This document shows positions 10,695 through 23,581 of a stretch of DNA of 64,000 nt, in pieces (position 1 is the first letter of the stretch; every line of letters starts with the position of its first letter). Location: the NCBI RefSeq assembly GCF_027943255.1, contig NC_072895.1:32710001-32774000 (forward strand), given 5' to 3'. This DNA comes from Anastrepha obliqua (lineage: Eukaryota; Arthropoda; Insecta; Diptera; Tephritidae). The translations under genes and the position numbers were made by a program. Below the pieces are notes generated by a model. That model was not told the origin of the DNA, searched no databases, and saw nothing but the letters and a program-made list of their open reading frames with translations.

Positions 10695-11368
10695 TAAATC
10701 AAGCAGGTGTCTGCAAGGGTGTAACCAACGGTAGTACCCTAGCAGGAACTGCTTGCTGAGCAGTTTATTGTGTTCCATTACAGGGAGCATTTGTGCTTCA
10801 TTGTGAAGGTGTTGAATAGGTGACATCAGGAGGCAACCGGTCGCTGTCCGAATGGCAGTATTTTGGCATGTCTGTAGCTTTATCCACTGCGTGTCACAGG
10901 CGCAGCATAGTTTAGAACCGGCCGGCCAATTGCCTTAAATGTCGATAGCAACAGTTTTTTGTCTTTGCCCCAAGTGCTGCCGGCAAGCGATTTGAGGACC
11001 TTGTTGCGGTTTTGGACTTTAGTGGCAATTGCGGTTGTGTGCGCTGATAAGGAGAACAAACTGTCAAAGGTTACACCCACGCGTTTGGGATTGTTTACTG
11101 TCAGAATTGGTGTGTCATCGACTTTCAGCTTGAGGGGCAGTTTGACCTCCTTTGTCCAGGAGGAAAGTTAGAGATTCCTCGCAGTGAAAAAGCGAGAAAG
11201 GTCGGTGAGATAGTTGTTCACTTTGGAGCACAGACCATCGATGTCATTGCCCGACGCTATTATCGTGCAGTCGTCTGCGTATGAGACCAGGGAGACACCG
11301 TCTGGTGGTTGGGGGAGCTTCGAGATATAGAAGTAGAACAGCAAGGGTGAAAGGACACCATCCAACTA
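10695..11368 (-). pseudogene. Jockey-type non-LTR retrotransposon reverse transcriptase fragment
   Basis: From right to left the minus strand encodes GVLSPLLFYFYISKLPQPPD, then the catalytic box SYADDCTIIASGNDIDGL and YLTDLSRFFTARNL. After a shift it continues with MGVTFDSLFSLSAHT, STWGKDKKLLLSTFKAIGRP and NYAAPV. It ends with a frame reading LLSKQFLLGYYRWLHPCRHL. The order palm, then thumb, then tail is that of jockey-clade elements. The YADD active site is intact, but at least two frameshifts and loss of the endonuclease half make it a fossil. Confidence 0.85.
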
Positions 11369-12680
11369 GCCCTAGTTGAAAATAGTCTTTCATATTCATA
11401 TTAGTGACGTTTGACTCGCGGCACCAGCTACTACTGAGAATGCTACTTCAGTGGTTTTTACATTGTTTTTTTTTTTGTCTAATTTTTATTAGTTTTGCTC
11501 TAATGTTAACATTTTCATGTTAAAGCGCTGAATGTCTAATACTATCGAGTTTCTATTAGTTTAGTAATTTATGCGGGACGTAAGTAAAGTGCAAAAAATT
11601 TCGCTTTCATTTTTGGTAACTGCAGAAGAACCATTCGAAATAGTTTACTTTTATGTTACTGACATGAGATTGTTGCGCATAAAATTCAATCTCTTAAAAT
11701 CACTTACCTCCAGTGATGTTTCCCATTTGGCTAAAGCTATCAACTTGCAAAGAAGAGTACAAGCCATGCAAACATCTATTCATACAATACATAGTATGTA
11801 TGCATAAGTATGTGTATGTATGTATAAATAAATACTAACATGCATATATACATATTTACATACATCCATATGCACATTAACAGGCGTACATTCACAAGAT
11901 GGCTATGACCTCCTCCCAGCAGGGTTGAAGTTGAAAAAATTAATAAATATGAAGAAAATAAAAAAAAATTACTTGCTTCTTTTATTTTTTTAATTAAAAA
12001 GAAAAGCTTATCTAACAGATCTACCCGTGACCAGAAGGATATCGTGACGTTAAACGTTTGTGGGCCATCTTTCCAGGAGCAGACCGCAGGTTCTCTAGGA
12101 AACCCCAATCAAGAAACCCTCTCCAGAGTCGCTTGTCTAACCGGTTCATCACCCCACAAGGTTGCCTCTATGACGCTGTAACCGGGAACCCAGATGAGCC
12201 TAAAATCAAAGCACGAGTATTCGGTTGCGGTCGAGAGTCTAAACTCTTACTTCTTTGGGAGTCTGGTAAACTTGAAATCCGCAGCCATACGCAATATTTA
12301 TTTTGGTTTATGTGTGAATTAGAGGGAGAAACTTGAGTGCAAGCAAGTGGCGTCGCCAGGTATCTTTTTCGACCACTCCATTTTATTTTCATAGAGAAAA
12401 TAACTCAGATCAGGATAATATTGAAAGACTGCTCCATTCTGTTGAAACTTATAATCCTCTTCATCCTTAATTAGGAAGTTGAACCTAGAAAAGAAAAAAA
12501 TTGTTTAAAATTAATAAAGTATTAAAGTGTGTATACATTTTTTTGAGATACTCTGTAATTTTCAACAAAGCCCATTAACTTTTTAATAGCTGAAATTATT
12601 AGTATTTGTACAATATTAAAAAAAAAAATTTTAACAGCAGATACCTTTCGTTCCAGACAAGCGCTAATTGGAAATATATT
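11369..12680. other. No gene seen; intergenic DNA
   Basis: A TATG/CATA microsatellite lies at about 11790-11870. The block 12040-12340 has more balanced composition and two overlapping open frames (92 and 74 codons), but neither contains a motif I recognise. Nothing else was identified. Confidence 0.5.
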
Positions 12681-12683
12681 CTG

Positions 12684-14515
<1,832 letters not shown>

Positions 14516-15743
14516 TGTGTTCATACTTGTATGTGTAACGCGCGCTTTTTAAATGAACAATTCCCGATTTTTTTTTGATCGAATGTACTTTCACTCGATT
14601 TAACCAATTTCAGCCTTCTTCCAACCGGCGGAAATCCAATCATCACCAAACGAGATAGTTGCGAACTACATATTTGTCTCACTAATTGAAGAATTCCCTG
14701 TAGGGTATTGTCACACACACAAAGATTTGCTGTTCTTATTGCCGGTCCTTAATTAAAATGGCAATTAAACATGTTCAGCTTCCAGGCACAGCTCCATCAT
14801 TAGCATCAACTGTATTGGCTGTGCTTTTCTTGACATCATCGCCGTGTTTGTCTATAAATTTTAAATGTGGCTTTTCATCCTTCATGGCAAACACATGTTG
14901 AGTGCATGACCGAGCGGTTGTCCGTTGACCGTTGCAGCTGTAAAAATATAAAAGTGGCCTTTTACTGTGATTTTATCGCGACGAAACGCCGAAGAGCATT
15001 ATTTGCCCTTGACTGCAGCGGACGTGCGCCCAGGCTCAGCCTTCTACATACATTTGGCAAGTCTTACTCGTACTTTGATGGGGGTCGAAACAATGCAGCT
15101 CATAGTTTTACGCGCAGCTTTAATATTAAACATGTATAAGTCTGTATGTTTGTATGTAAAACATAAGTAATTAATAAGATCCTTCTTGTGAGTGGCGCAG
15201 CGTATGTATGTATGTATGTACTTTGCTCAAATGAGTTGAAGCACATTGCAGTTGAACCTTTGGCAGTGCACCGAAATAATGCTTAAATGTACAGTAACTC
15301 CAAACAATGTACGTACACGCAAGTACGAATATATGGCGTGTAGAGTTCCGGCAACCCAGTTGCGGCCTTATATGCCCCATCTGAGATCTGGCATGTCAAT
15401 GCAAGATGCTAGCTCTTTAAAGAGAAATAATTTTAAGCACTTGCCATCTGCTGTTGAACAAGTCTTAAATCCCGCGCTTTGGCCAGCTAATGAAAGGTTT
15501 ATTTTCAGAATATGGGTGACATTCGCACTGAAAGTCTGAAATTATACGCGCTTTTGTCGAGACTTGGCTTAACTCTTATTTCTATGATGAGGAATTTTTC
15601 GACTCAGCGTTGCTGGTAGACTTGGGTGCTCATTAGGTGGAGCTGTTCTTGACGACGTCCAACGTAACGTCCCAAAGGATGTTTGGAAGCTTCCCAGGGG
15701 ATACTTGGGCGAAGCCCGGAAGTTGTGCGTTGCTTGGACTGTA
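14516..15743. other. No gene seen
   Basis: Mixed-composition DNA without recognisable coding motifs. The frames around 14867-15170 (90 and 67 codons) overlap each other and resemble nothing I know. A short (GTAT)n tract lies at about 15200-15220. Confidence 0.45.
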
Positions 15744-16265
15744 CAGGGTTGCCCATATTCGACGGACCCATGTGTTTTTTAGGCCCATTCCAATCGACGA
15801 GGCTTGTCCGCAGGCAACAATCTTTGCGTCAATTGTATCTTATACGGGAATAAATGCAAATCAATGCGGATAATTCGTTGTAAAGTGGCCCGAGCAATGC
15901 CCAACTGCTGAGAACGGCGATTTTGGGATGTCCTTGGCGACGCCTTGGTCGGTTTTGATTTGGCCTCTTTGGATTAGAAAGAGCATCACCAGTCGAAAAC
16001 CTTTCGTACAAACGTTTAATGGTGTTCTTAGAAGGCGCACTTTTCACATTATTTAATTTTTTATACGCACGTTGAGTTTTCACAATTCACTTCTTTTGTT
16101 GAATGTAAATTTCAACAATTTGGGAGCACTCGCGTGGCGTGTACTGTTCCATGGTAAAAATCTGCTTGGACTGACGCTTCCAACGCGGTATATCATTAAG
16201 CGATCTAACGTCTAGTCAAAAGATACAGGGTTGCCAAATGGGTCCGTCGAATATTGGCAGCCTTG
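15744..16265 (-). mobile_element. Short Tc1/mariner-like TIR element, internally deleted
   Basis: The left end CAGGGTTGCCCATATTCGAC continues GGACCCATGTG. The right end, read inward, is CAAGGCTGCCAATATTCGAC continuing GGACCCATTTG, so about 27 of 31 terminal bases agree. TA precedes the left end. The minus strand encodes MEQYTPRECSQIVEIYIQQK at the right, then KTQRAYKKLNNVKSAPSKNT and a KRLYERF block. This is a transposase N-terminus of the type with RTQRTFR...TIKRLYEKF. A frame-broken DLHLYPYKIQ-like tract follows near the left end. The catalytic domain is absent. Confidence 0.65.
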
Positions 16266-17280
16266 AATGCAGAAGAATCGTCCTGGCCACTCCCAAGTGA
16301 ATGACGATTAGGGTCTTTTCCTACCTGCATGGACTTCTACACATGGAACCTTCCTCAACCATCCTTTAATAAGTTGAAATTAGAGCAAACTGATAACTTT
16401 GTCAATTAATAAATAAAAGTGTACACCGACTTTTATAACTCACAGTATATTTAGATATACAGTAACTCACAAGTGCGAGCGAATGATCTATTTACGAATT
16501 GGGAAATAAAATCTTACCAAATACGTGTTTAGCTCAGGTTGGGTTGTGAATGTATCACAGAATAGATTCCATTAGTAAAAAGAGTGAACAATTCGTCTGA
16601 AATATAAATCGTAAATTCGATTAGTGGTATGAGTTTCAAATAAATAATTTTATTAATAATAATAAAAAATATTAAAATAATAAATAATATTAATTGGTAA
16701 GAGTTTCGTGTATATTTCACCACTGTTCCTCCACTTTTTAGCTCGAAACTTCAATCCGAAGCAACAACAGCTGTTGTTATTTCCACTTAGCCGATAAATT
16801 CAAATTTGATTGCGAAAATAAAATTAAGACAACTTTAAAGGTCGGCTAGTAAATATCGTACAGACTAAGTGAAGTTCATATTCTCTAAGATAAAGAATTG
16901 TTTTTAGAACGGATGGAGGTGAATAGACATGGTGCATTGCGGAAAAGGTATGGTGTGGGGGGCAAAATATATTTCAATAAAATAGGGCAAATACTAAAAT
17001 TTATTGCGCAAGTTGGGCTGAAAGAAATACTCCGTAGGCATGCAGTGGGCACAATAGATCTTTCAAGTCGCACTGCTAAATTCTCTCATAAAAATTGTAA
17101 TAATAATGCGATTCCTCTAACCCGAATCCCAAGGAATTTGGAGAATATTTATGCTAACGCTGCTACAGAAGAGACTGAATTGCATGTTTTTTCTTGTATA
17201 AGTTAAGCAGAAATAACTACTAGCCACCTGTACAAAGGAACGTGCTCTCTGATGTCTTCCATGACTTATATGACTTCACA
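16266..17280. other. Mostly non-coding; one unassigned open frame at 16898-17206 (+)
   Basis: AT-rich DNA up to 16890. The plus-strand frame of 102 codons at 16898-17206 starts MFLERMEVNRHGALRKRYG and contains basic and hydrophobic stretches but no known motif. Without homology evidence it may be chance, because a reverse-strand frame overlaps it. Confidence 0.3.
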
Positions 17281-17284
17281 GCAT

Positions 17285-17535
17285 CGCTAGCAGTAGCAAT
17301 GCAAATGCGAGCAGAGTGCTGGGCGAGTGATCGTTGTATTTAGTTAATAGCGAACATCATACGCATACGTCTTTACAGCGTTTCGTTTACCAGTTGCAAT
17401 ACAAGTGCGTGCCAATTGCTGTTAGCACCAGTGAAGTTAACAGCGAACATCATATGCATCGCTTGCAGTTACAATGCACATGTGCGGCTACTGTTGTGTA
17501 GAGCAACCAGAGCGGTTAACAGCAAAGAGGCAGCT
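17285..17535. repeat. Imperfect tandem repeat, about 96-bp period
   Basis: AGTTAATAGCGAACATCATA at about 17342 recurs as AGTTAACAGCGAACATCATA at about 17437 and, shortened, as GGTTAACAGCAAAGAGG at 17513. The preceding GCAGTAGCAATGCAAATGCG tract is likewise repeated in diverged form. This gives roughly two and a half units, function unknown. Confidence 0.5.
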
Positions 17536-17639
17536 CACTCTCATCCAATTAGAATTTGTAAATGTGAGTTCTGTTGCAAATGGAACAATTCGGAGATCAC
17601 TACGGGTGCTGAAGTTAGCTTTACTAAGTAGGTATATGG

Positions 17640-18380
17640 TATTTTTGTAAATTCTTCTTTTGTAAATTCTTCTTTCTTGATTTTCATTAAAATTATTTAA
17701 AATGAAGAAGTCAATATATTTTTCTCAAAATTGGCATACAGTTTATTTATACAATAAAATAATATAAAAAAGTTTTATTTTATTTTAATCATTTAAAATG
17801 GCGGATGTACACTCAATTCTTCCAGGAAGGTCGCAGCGGGGCTTCTCAATCTGCGGGCATTGTAGCATTGGCGCCAGTGACCTGAATACAACAAACCAAA
17901 AATTTTTTTGTTTATTAATATCATAATTTCTATATGAATTTAAAAACAAATGGAAAAAAAATTCGCGAAATAAAATGCTTCCAAAAAAAAAGTGAATTTT
18001 CCTACAATTTTTGCTTCAAAAACTTGTAAATTCACATAGAAAGTAATATCATAAAAAAGATGTGTGCACAATTTCAGAGGGATCGGTCAATAACTTTTCG
18101 AGTTATCGTGTACGCCAATTCGAAAAATATAGTTTTGAGAAAAACGCGTCTCAAGTTTAAATACAACGTAGCTATGCCTCCCCCAGCGCTCGAACGCAAA
18201 GAATAGCGTCGTCACGGTTGACGATCTTTAGTATAAGAAATACTTAAATTTACGTTCTAAAAGTTTTTTGACATATTTTTAAAGGATTGCATTAACATTT
18301 TATGAAAAAAAAATTCGAAATTTTACAGGTATATGTCCTCTTAATAAATAAATATTTTATAATTTATACTTTCCAATGTA
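17640..18380. other. AT-rich non-coding DNA
   Basis: No gene is seen. The tract 18050-18200 carries sequences such as GAGAAAAACGCGTCTCAAG that recall the interiors of the TTAA elements elsewhere in this window. A possible TTAA element end (ACAGGTATATGTCCTCTTAA) lies at 18325-18344, but no partner end was found. Confidence 0.35.
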
Positions 18381-18384
18381 TTTA

Positions 18385-18832
18385 GTTTACTGATTTCTCG
18401 AAAGCATTTCATACAGTATTTCATAATATTCTACTTTTCAAGCTTTAATGCCTCGGACTGTATTTAATGTTCCTACAGTGGTCGCGATCTTATCTCGCTA
18501 CTAAAATTTCCTTTGTAGAAATTGAAAATAATAAATCTTATGGCCTCAATCAATCATGAACTCATGGCTAGAATTGCTTGCTCGTTAGATATTCTTTTAC
18601 TACAAAATGACTTAAATAATAATAAATGAGTGGAGTATCAAAAATAAGTTATCGCTGAACGTATGTTTTCTTATGACCCTGTCCAAAGCTCAAACTCGTA
18701 TCGCCAAAAATTTTGTAATGTGTGAGAATACTTGGATCTAGGGATCCTTTTTCACTTAAGTCTTACTTTTATTAACGATATGAATTCGAATCTAGTCGAA
18801 TCTAGCTTTTTCAAAACGTCATGTGAGAAATT
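18385..18832 (+). pseudogene. Non-LTR retrotransposon RT, upstream part, split by a TTAA element
   Basis: The plus strand reads TDFSKAFHTVFHNILLFKL, an RT palm block with the first catalytic Asp, then WSRSYLATKISFVEIENNKS. After shifts it continues with LLQNDLNN and a block equivalent to WSIKNKLSLNV, and ends in SKRHVRNF. The YADD region has been lost. The same protein continues at 19503 once the insertion is ignored. Confidence 0.7.
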
Positions 18833-19502
18833 TTAAGGGGTTATATACAGCTAAAAGGCCGAAAAAAGCGAATTTTCCAGAAATTTTTCTGAGACATTTT
18901 TTAAATTTATTGATCTAAAAATGTGTACACCTATTATGTTATCTTTTAACTGTATTTTAAGACTTAATATTATTATTTTGAGCTCCTCTCAAAAAAGACG
19001 TTTTGCGGTGACCACTATATCCCTGAACTGGATCCTCTGAAATTAAAAAATCAAACAGAGTTTGTTAAAGTAATTTTAAATCTAGTAATTAATCGAAGGA
19101 ATAAGAAAAATTAATTTTTTGGCAAAATGGCGGTTTCTTAAAAAAAAAAAATCGATTTTTAATCAAAATTTCGTCCTTAAATTCTTCATAAAAAAAAAAT
19201 ATTTATCGGTGAGAAAAAATATTCGATTAGTTACTAAAAAATATATTTAAGCAGCTCCGGTTACAAATCAAGACTAATCGGTTTAGCCGTTTTCGAGTAC
19301 AGTTGGTCACCATTTTGAGAAAAATGCGTTTAGAGTTTGAAAAGCACTTTACGTAGGATAGGAAATGCCTTTTCAAATTTGCGTGTAACTTCGAAAATAT
19401 TCACCGGGACGATATTAAATTTTCTATGTATATTCTTAAATTATATACATTAAGAAAAAAAAAATGATTTTTTTTTAATTCTAACTGTATATAACGTCTT
19501 AA
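18833..19502. mobile_element. TTAA-flanked TIR element, family 1 (662 bp)
   Basis: TTAA occurs at 18833-18836 and 19499-19502. The left end is GGGGTTATATACAGCTA and the right end read inward is GACGTTATATACAGTTA, matching at 14 of 17 positions. The interior is AT-rich and non-coding, with CGTTTTCGAGTACAG and GAGAAAAATGCGT tracts. Removing it with one TTAA joins the RT reading frame exactly (RNFKDPCTRKLLFNSLACSK). TTAA targeting is typical of piggyBac, but these ends are not the canonical CCC-type ends. Confidence 0.75.
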
Positions 19503-19722
19503 AGATCCTTGTACTAGAAAATTATTGTTTAATTCTCTCGCCTGTTCCAAGTGTGAATACGCTTCTATTATCTGGCATCCATTGTATGCCTCTCACTCTG
19601 CTAGAATTGAGTGCGAATAATGTAATTTCACTCATTTCGCCCTCCAGCTGCTTCATTTTGATGGTCCCTATCCATCTTACAATGTCCGCTGCTTGCTGAT
19701 GCATCGAAAATCTCTTGCTTGT
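19503..19722 (+). pseudogene. Non-LTR RT, downstream part of 18385-18832
   Basis: This continues in frame as DPCTRKLLFNSLACSKCEYA followed by SIIWHPLYASHSARIE. After a stop come LQLLHFDGPYPSYNVRCLLM-like residues. It is the thumb/C-terminal region of a jockey/CR1-like RT and a close match in type to the fragment at 61302-61860. Confidence 0.7.
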
Positions 19723-20515
19723 AAACGAAGCATTCAGTCTTTAATATTTATTTTCGTTGTTATAAGTGGTTTAATTTGACTTTATACATATTATTACTTG
19801 AGCAGATGCGTTTCAATTTACCAAACAGAACCTTAAGTTTCCATTAATCCTAAATCTAACTATTTTTATTTTCTCTCCATTACCAAATTAGTTAATGAAA
19901 TTAATAAAATCTGTAGAAAACTAGCTTTTGATTTGGCCATGCCATAGTTTTTGCAGCTAGAGTTACTATCTATTATTCCATACTCCCTTAGGAGCTTAAG
20001 GATTCAACAACAGCAGCTAGAGTTACTTCCTATTAGTCGTCAGTTGTTGCACTTAGTCATTAAGAAATTAACATTAAGAGCTTTCATCTGTTCTACATCT
20101 AGTCTGGAAGACTTTTGTAACCATAGAATTAATAAAGAAATTAAATAAATATTCTTCATTCATTTTTCGTTTCATAATTAATTTGAAGATATTTTATACA
20201 CTCTTTCCTACTTCACAACTGGAAATACCCGATCGTTTTTGTTGGTTACTGTATACATTAACTACGAGTATGAGTATTACATATTTATATGTATCCTTTT
20301 TTACACTCATACTTGCAAACATACGTACATATGTAAAGCATGGACAAGTTTTGTTTGCTTTACGACAGGAAATAGTTTTCGTGTTTTCTTATACAAGTCC
20401 TTCGCTCAAGATAAATTTACCTTGCCAATGTCAATGTGACAGCTTTAGTTAAAATTCTGCGCGTTTTCTTGTTTTGAGCGAGTAACGTAACTTTAAATTA
20501 TTTATTTATATAGCT
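19723..20515. other. No gene seen
   Basis: AT-rich DNA with the short duplication CAGCTAGAGTTACT at 19955 and 20012. Open frames of up to 89 codons lack recognisable motifs and overlap each other. Confidence 0.45.
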
Positions 20516-20517
20516 AT

Positions 20518-20725
20518 AATTACAAGGTGGCACAAAATTAATCACCACATCGGAAATTTTTTTAATCTTGTTGATGCCAATCATATTTGACACTTGTGAA
20601 CTGGACAGCTGCAGTATACAAACAGACAAGCAATAGAGCCTGTAAAAAAAAGAGGTTGTCTGTAAAGTCGGTTTATTGACGATAGTTTAACGTGACAACG
20701 TCATAAGAAAATATTGATGGAATGG
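20518..20725. repeat. Dispersed repeat fragment with GTGGCACAAAATTAATCA end
   Basis: The tract starts ACAAGGTGGCACAAAATTAA and shares its middle with 8753-8799 and its start with 29147-29166. The following GAGGTTGTCTGTAAAGTCGG segment resembles a repeat end but has no second copy in this window. No coding capacity. Confidence 0.4.
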
Positions 20726-20789
20726 TTGCAATTTTCAAAACAAAATTTTAATTTTATTTGTTTGATAGATATTTTGTATGGATATAGAG

Positions 20790-21035
20790 GAGGGGGTAAA
20801 TGGAATTGCAATGGAATAGGTCAAGTTACATTTACACAAACGTGAAAAATGACGAAACATTTATCAAATTCATGAAAGATACCTTCAATTTCGATTGTGC
20901 ATCAGACGTTATTAAGTCAACAACACTAAGAGGCACCATCATCGATTTGACTTTTTCATGACATTTTACACTCGAAACACTCCCTTTCATTTCCTACTTT
21001 TTCTATCATCGTTCTATTCTCAACAGAGAAATGGT
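20790..21035 (+). pseudogene. Endonuclease/exonuclease/phosphatase-like remnant
   Basis: A plus-strand reading gives TNVKNDETFIKFMKDTFNFD, then a block equivalent to STTLRGTIIDLTFS, a stop, then LETLPFISYFFYHRSILN. The ID and terminal HR-P layout recalls the end of EEP-fold nucleases, of the kind I associate with PIF1/Helitron-type loci in insects. The assignment is from memory of the pattern and is tentative. Only about 75 residues survive, with one stop. Confidence 0.35.
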
Positions 21036-21049
21036 TCATTACCATGCAC

Positions 21050-21245
21050 ACAGCAAGAAGGCATATGCAAATACAAGTATGTGAATTTATATACCTACAT
21101 ATGCGCATATACATACATATATATGCTCACTCAAGTAGGACAGAGCCAGATGTCGAACGTTGCCGAACGCGGGGGCCGATTGTGCTCTTTGTCGTTCGTT
21201 CCGCGCTCTCGCTTGCAGTTCAAGCACATTAGCTTACATTTGCTT
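21050..21245 (+). repeat. Direct repeat copy 1 (pair with 21531-21693)
   Basis: AGAAGGCATATGCAAATACA, a (CATA)n tract, GATGTCGAACGTTG and GTCGTTCGTTCCGCGC recur in the same order at 21531-21693. The two copies are about 480 bp apart and somewhat diverged. It may be part of one element with internal duplication. Confidence 0.6.
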
Positions 21246-21530
21246 GCGTACGGAATAGATTCGTATATTTGATATGTCCATATGATTTATATGCATCTTT
21301 ACATATAGATTTGTTCTTTTTGAAAATTGCGCGAAATTGTATATGTATATGCATGTTTATATACATATATTAGTATACAACATATAAGATATGTTGGTAA
21401 ATATTACCATACATTTTTTCCTTCATATATAATAAAAAAATTAATAATAATAACATTAAGACAACAGGTATTATTAACAAACTACTTTTTATTTTAAATT
21501 CATCAAGTAAATCAAATTAATAATAATCAA

Positions 21531-21785
21531 TAAGAAGGCATATGCAAATACAAATGCATTTATATATGTACATATGAGCATATACATACATATATACGCT
21601 CACTTAAGTAGGAGAGAGCAAGATGTCGAACGTTGTCGTTCGTTTGCTTTGTTTGCTTTGTCGTTCGTTCCGCGCTTTCGCTTGCAGTTCATTCAAGGTA
21701 ACGGCAATGAGCAAGGTAACGACAAATGAGCAAGGTAACGGCAAATGAGCAAGGTAACACTAATGAGCAAGGTAACGACACATTT
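21531..21785 (+). repeat. Direct repeat copy 2 followed by an 18-19-bp tandem array
   Basis: The copy of 21050-21245 runs to about 21693. An array of CAAGGTAACGRCAAATGAG units then starts at 21694, 21712, 21731, 21750 and 21768 (about 4.7 units, period 18-19). The array is absent from copy 1, so it arose in or was gained by this copy. Confidence 0.65.
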
Positions 21786-21896
21786 TTTCGTGCGTGCAGC
21801 CGACTAAATCGAATTATAAGACGTTATCACGTCAAAAATTTAAAATAAAGATTTACATTATTCAAATAATTTTTTTATTTATTTTATAAAAAACCA

Positions 21897-22436
21897 ACGT
21901 AGAATCTTTCTTGCCAAGAAGTGCTACTTTAGACTAAGTAGGCAAATGAATAGTAAAGTCCTCTCTCAAAGAACAAAACTAACACTCTACAAGGCTCTCA
22001 TCATGCCCCTCCTAACACATGGCTCAAAAGCGTGGACGAGGACACCATCCGATGAAGCGATGCTTGGAGTGTTCGAAAGAAAGATTCTGCGCAAGATTTT
22101 TGGACCTTTGCACGTTGGCAACGGCAAATATCGTAGGCGATAGAACGATGAGCTGCATGAGCTTTACGGCGACATAGACATAGTGCAGCGAATAAAGATC
22201 CAGCGGCTATGCTGGCTGGGTCATGTCGTTCGAATGGGTACAAACGCTCCGGCTCTGAAAGTATTCGATGCGGTGCCAGCTGGTGGCCTCCTCTGAGTTG
22301 GAAAGATCAGGTGGAGAAGAATTTGGCTTCACTTGGTGTGTCCAATTGGCGCCGGTTAGCACGAGAAAGAAACGACTGGCGCGCTTTATTGAACTCGTCC
22401 AAAATCGCGTAAGCGGTTATCGAGCTAATTAAGAAG
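21897..22436 (+). pseudogene. Non-LTR RT tail, family X, copy 1
   Basis: This reads LTLYKALIMPLLTHGSKAWT and FERKILRKIFGPLHVGNGKY. After a TAG come NDELHELYGDIDIVQRIKIQ, LCWLGHVVRMGTNAPALKVF and a WRRLARERNDWRALLN tail, with shifts. This is the post-palm region of the endonuclease-RT type. It ends in a GAAGAAGAAGAA tract. Copies of the same family, minus strand, lie at 33285-33630 and 61980-62545. Confidence 0.75.
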
Positions 22437-22559
22437 AAGAAGAATAGAAAATAGAATTGATGATTAGTTTTGCGCCACGTTGTATACATAAGTACATATG
22501 CACAATCGAAAAATACAAACCCAATTTTTATTATGCTATTGTTTTCTTCTCCTGATTAC

Positions 22560-22790
22560 TCCTTTCAGCAACTTAGCACCTCTACAAGGTATCTCCAGCG
22601 TAGGCGGTTAGATGCTGTCGCCTTAGCATTGATCCAACTTGTGTTTAGAGAGGATAAGTCATGCAGGATGGATCTTTTCCAGGTGTGCTTTGGCCGACCG
22701 CGGCTCCTGCTTCCCAAAAGATTCCAATCTAGGGTCATTCTTGTGATGCTGTGGGGCAATGTGGCCTATTCAACTCCATTTCCTACGTGT
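22560..22790 (-). pseudogene. Non-LTR RT tail, family Y, copy 1
   Basis: The minus strand encodes LDWNLLGSRSRGRPKHTWKR, then INAKATASNRLRWRYLVEVL. These match the WNPQGSRRRGRPKTTWRR and AQNRVRWRSLVxAL tail blocks of RTE/CR1-style endonuclease-RT proteins. Only the last about 65 residues are present. Related tails lie at 26340-26665 and 62600-62960. Confidence 0.65.
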
Positions 22791-22837
22791 TAGATCGCGT
22801 AAGATGGGTTCCTCGTTCGTTTGTCTCCAAAGTTCCA

Positions 22838-23100
22838 AAGTAGACGAATGGGTTGATGCATGACTACCACTCTACGTAGGATCGAATCTCCGTCAAACAC
22901 CAAAAAACAAAAAGAAAGTTTTTTCTAATAGCGATCGCCCCTCGGCAGGCAATGGCAAATCTCCAAGTGTATTTCTGCCATGAAAAAGTTCCTCATAAAA
23001 AACATTTGCCGTTCGGAGGCGGCTTCAAACTGTAGTTCCCTCTATTTGTGGAAGCAACATTAAGACGCACCACAAATAGGAGGAGGAGCTCGGCCAAATG
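22838..23100 (+). mobile_element. tRNA-derived SINE, copy B
   Basis: The head AGTAGACGAATGGGTTGATG (A box) is followed by the B box GGATCGAATCT at 22879-22889. The body then carries CGGCAGGCAATGGCAAATC, GCCATGAAAAAGTTCCTCAT and GGAGGAGGAGCTCGGCCAAA. The AT tail is missing; the copy stops at about 23100, where a mariner fragment begins. Confidence 0.75.
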
Positions 23101-23104
23101 ATAT

Positions 23105-23575
23105 GAAATTTTGTGAAGTATGTGCGATTTAAAGCTACAACTTTACTCCATCTTTCAGGCAGCATACGGATTGCTTTGACGAAAAATTCGAGTTCTTTTG
23201 ATTTGATCCATTCACTGAGCCAGTTTACGATGCTCTCGTAAGCAGTGAACCGCTCTCCAAAAAGGGCTCACCGCATTGATCGGATGAGATGGTAATCCGA
23301 AGGTGGGAATACAGTGTGTGGGGCAAGATTTCTCAATTCAGTCAACGTGAGGCCTGGCGTTGTCATGCAGCAAAATCAGTTTGACATATCTACCGTTCCA
23401 TTCCGACCGCTTTTCTAACAGAGCTCGATTCAAACGCAATAACTGCAGTCGGTAGCGATCGAGCAAACGTTTACCGACGGTTGATCTGACAATATTCAAA
23501 TCTTTAAACATGTTATTAAGGTTTCGGTATGCGTCTCCATCCAATAATTGCTACCACTGTTTTTTATTAGTCAAA
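23105..23575 (-). pseudogene. Mariner (Mos1-like) transposase, C-terminal half
   Basis: From right to left come LNRALLEKRSEWNGRYVKLI and LLHDNARPHV (second Asp), a deletion, then PPSDYHLIRSMR (third Asp), a stop, and GERFTAYESIVNWLSEWIKS, FFVKAIRMLPERWSKVV. The IVNWLSEWI...LPERW tail is typical of the mauritiana (Mos1) group. The N-terminal half and the first Asp are absent. Confidence 0.7.
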
Positions 23576-23581
23576 CCATCT

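Noticed and set aside
12058..12336. 92-codon frame of balanced composition
   Set aside because: No homology that I can see; reverse frame of similar length overlaps; left as non-coding.
16898..17206. 102-codon frame with basic residues
   Set aside because: No motif recognised, an overlapping reverse frame exists, and surrounding sequence is non-coding.
18833..19502. Calling the TTAA elements piggyBac outright
   Set aside because: TTAA targeting fits, but the termini do not begin with the usual CCC-type piggyBac ends and no transposase is present; other TTAA users remain possible.
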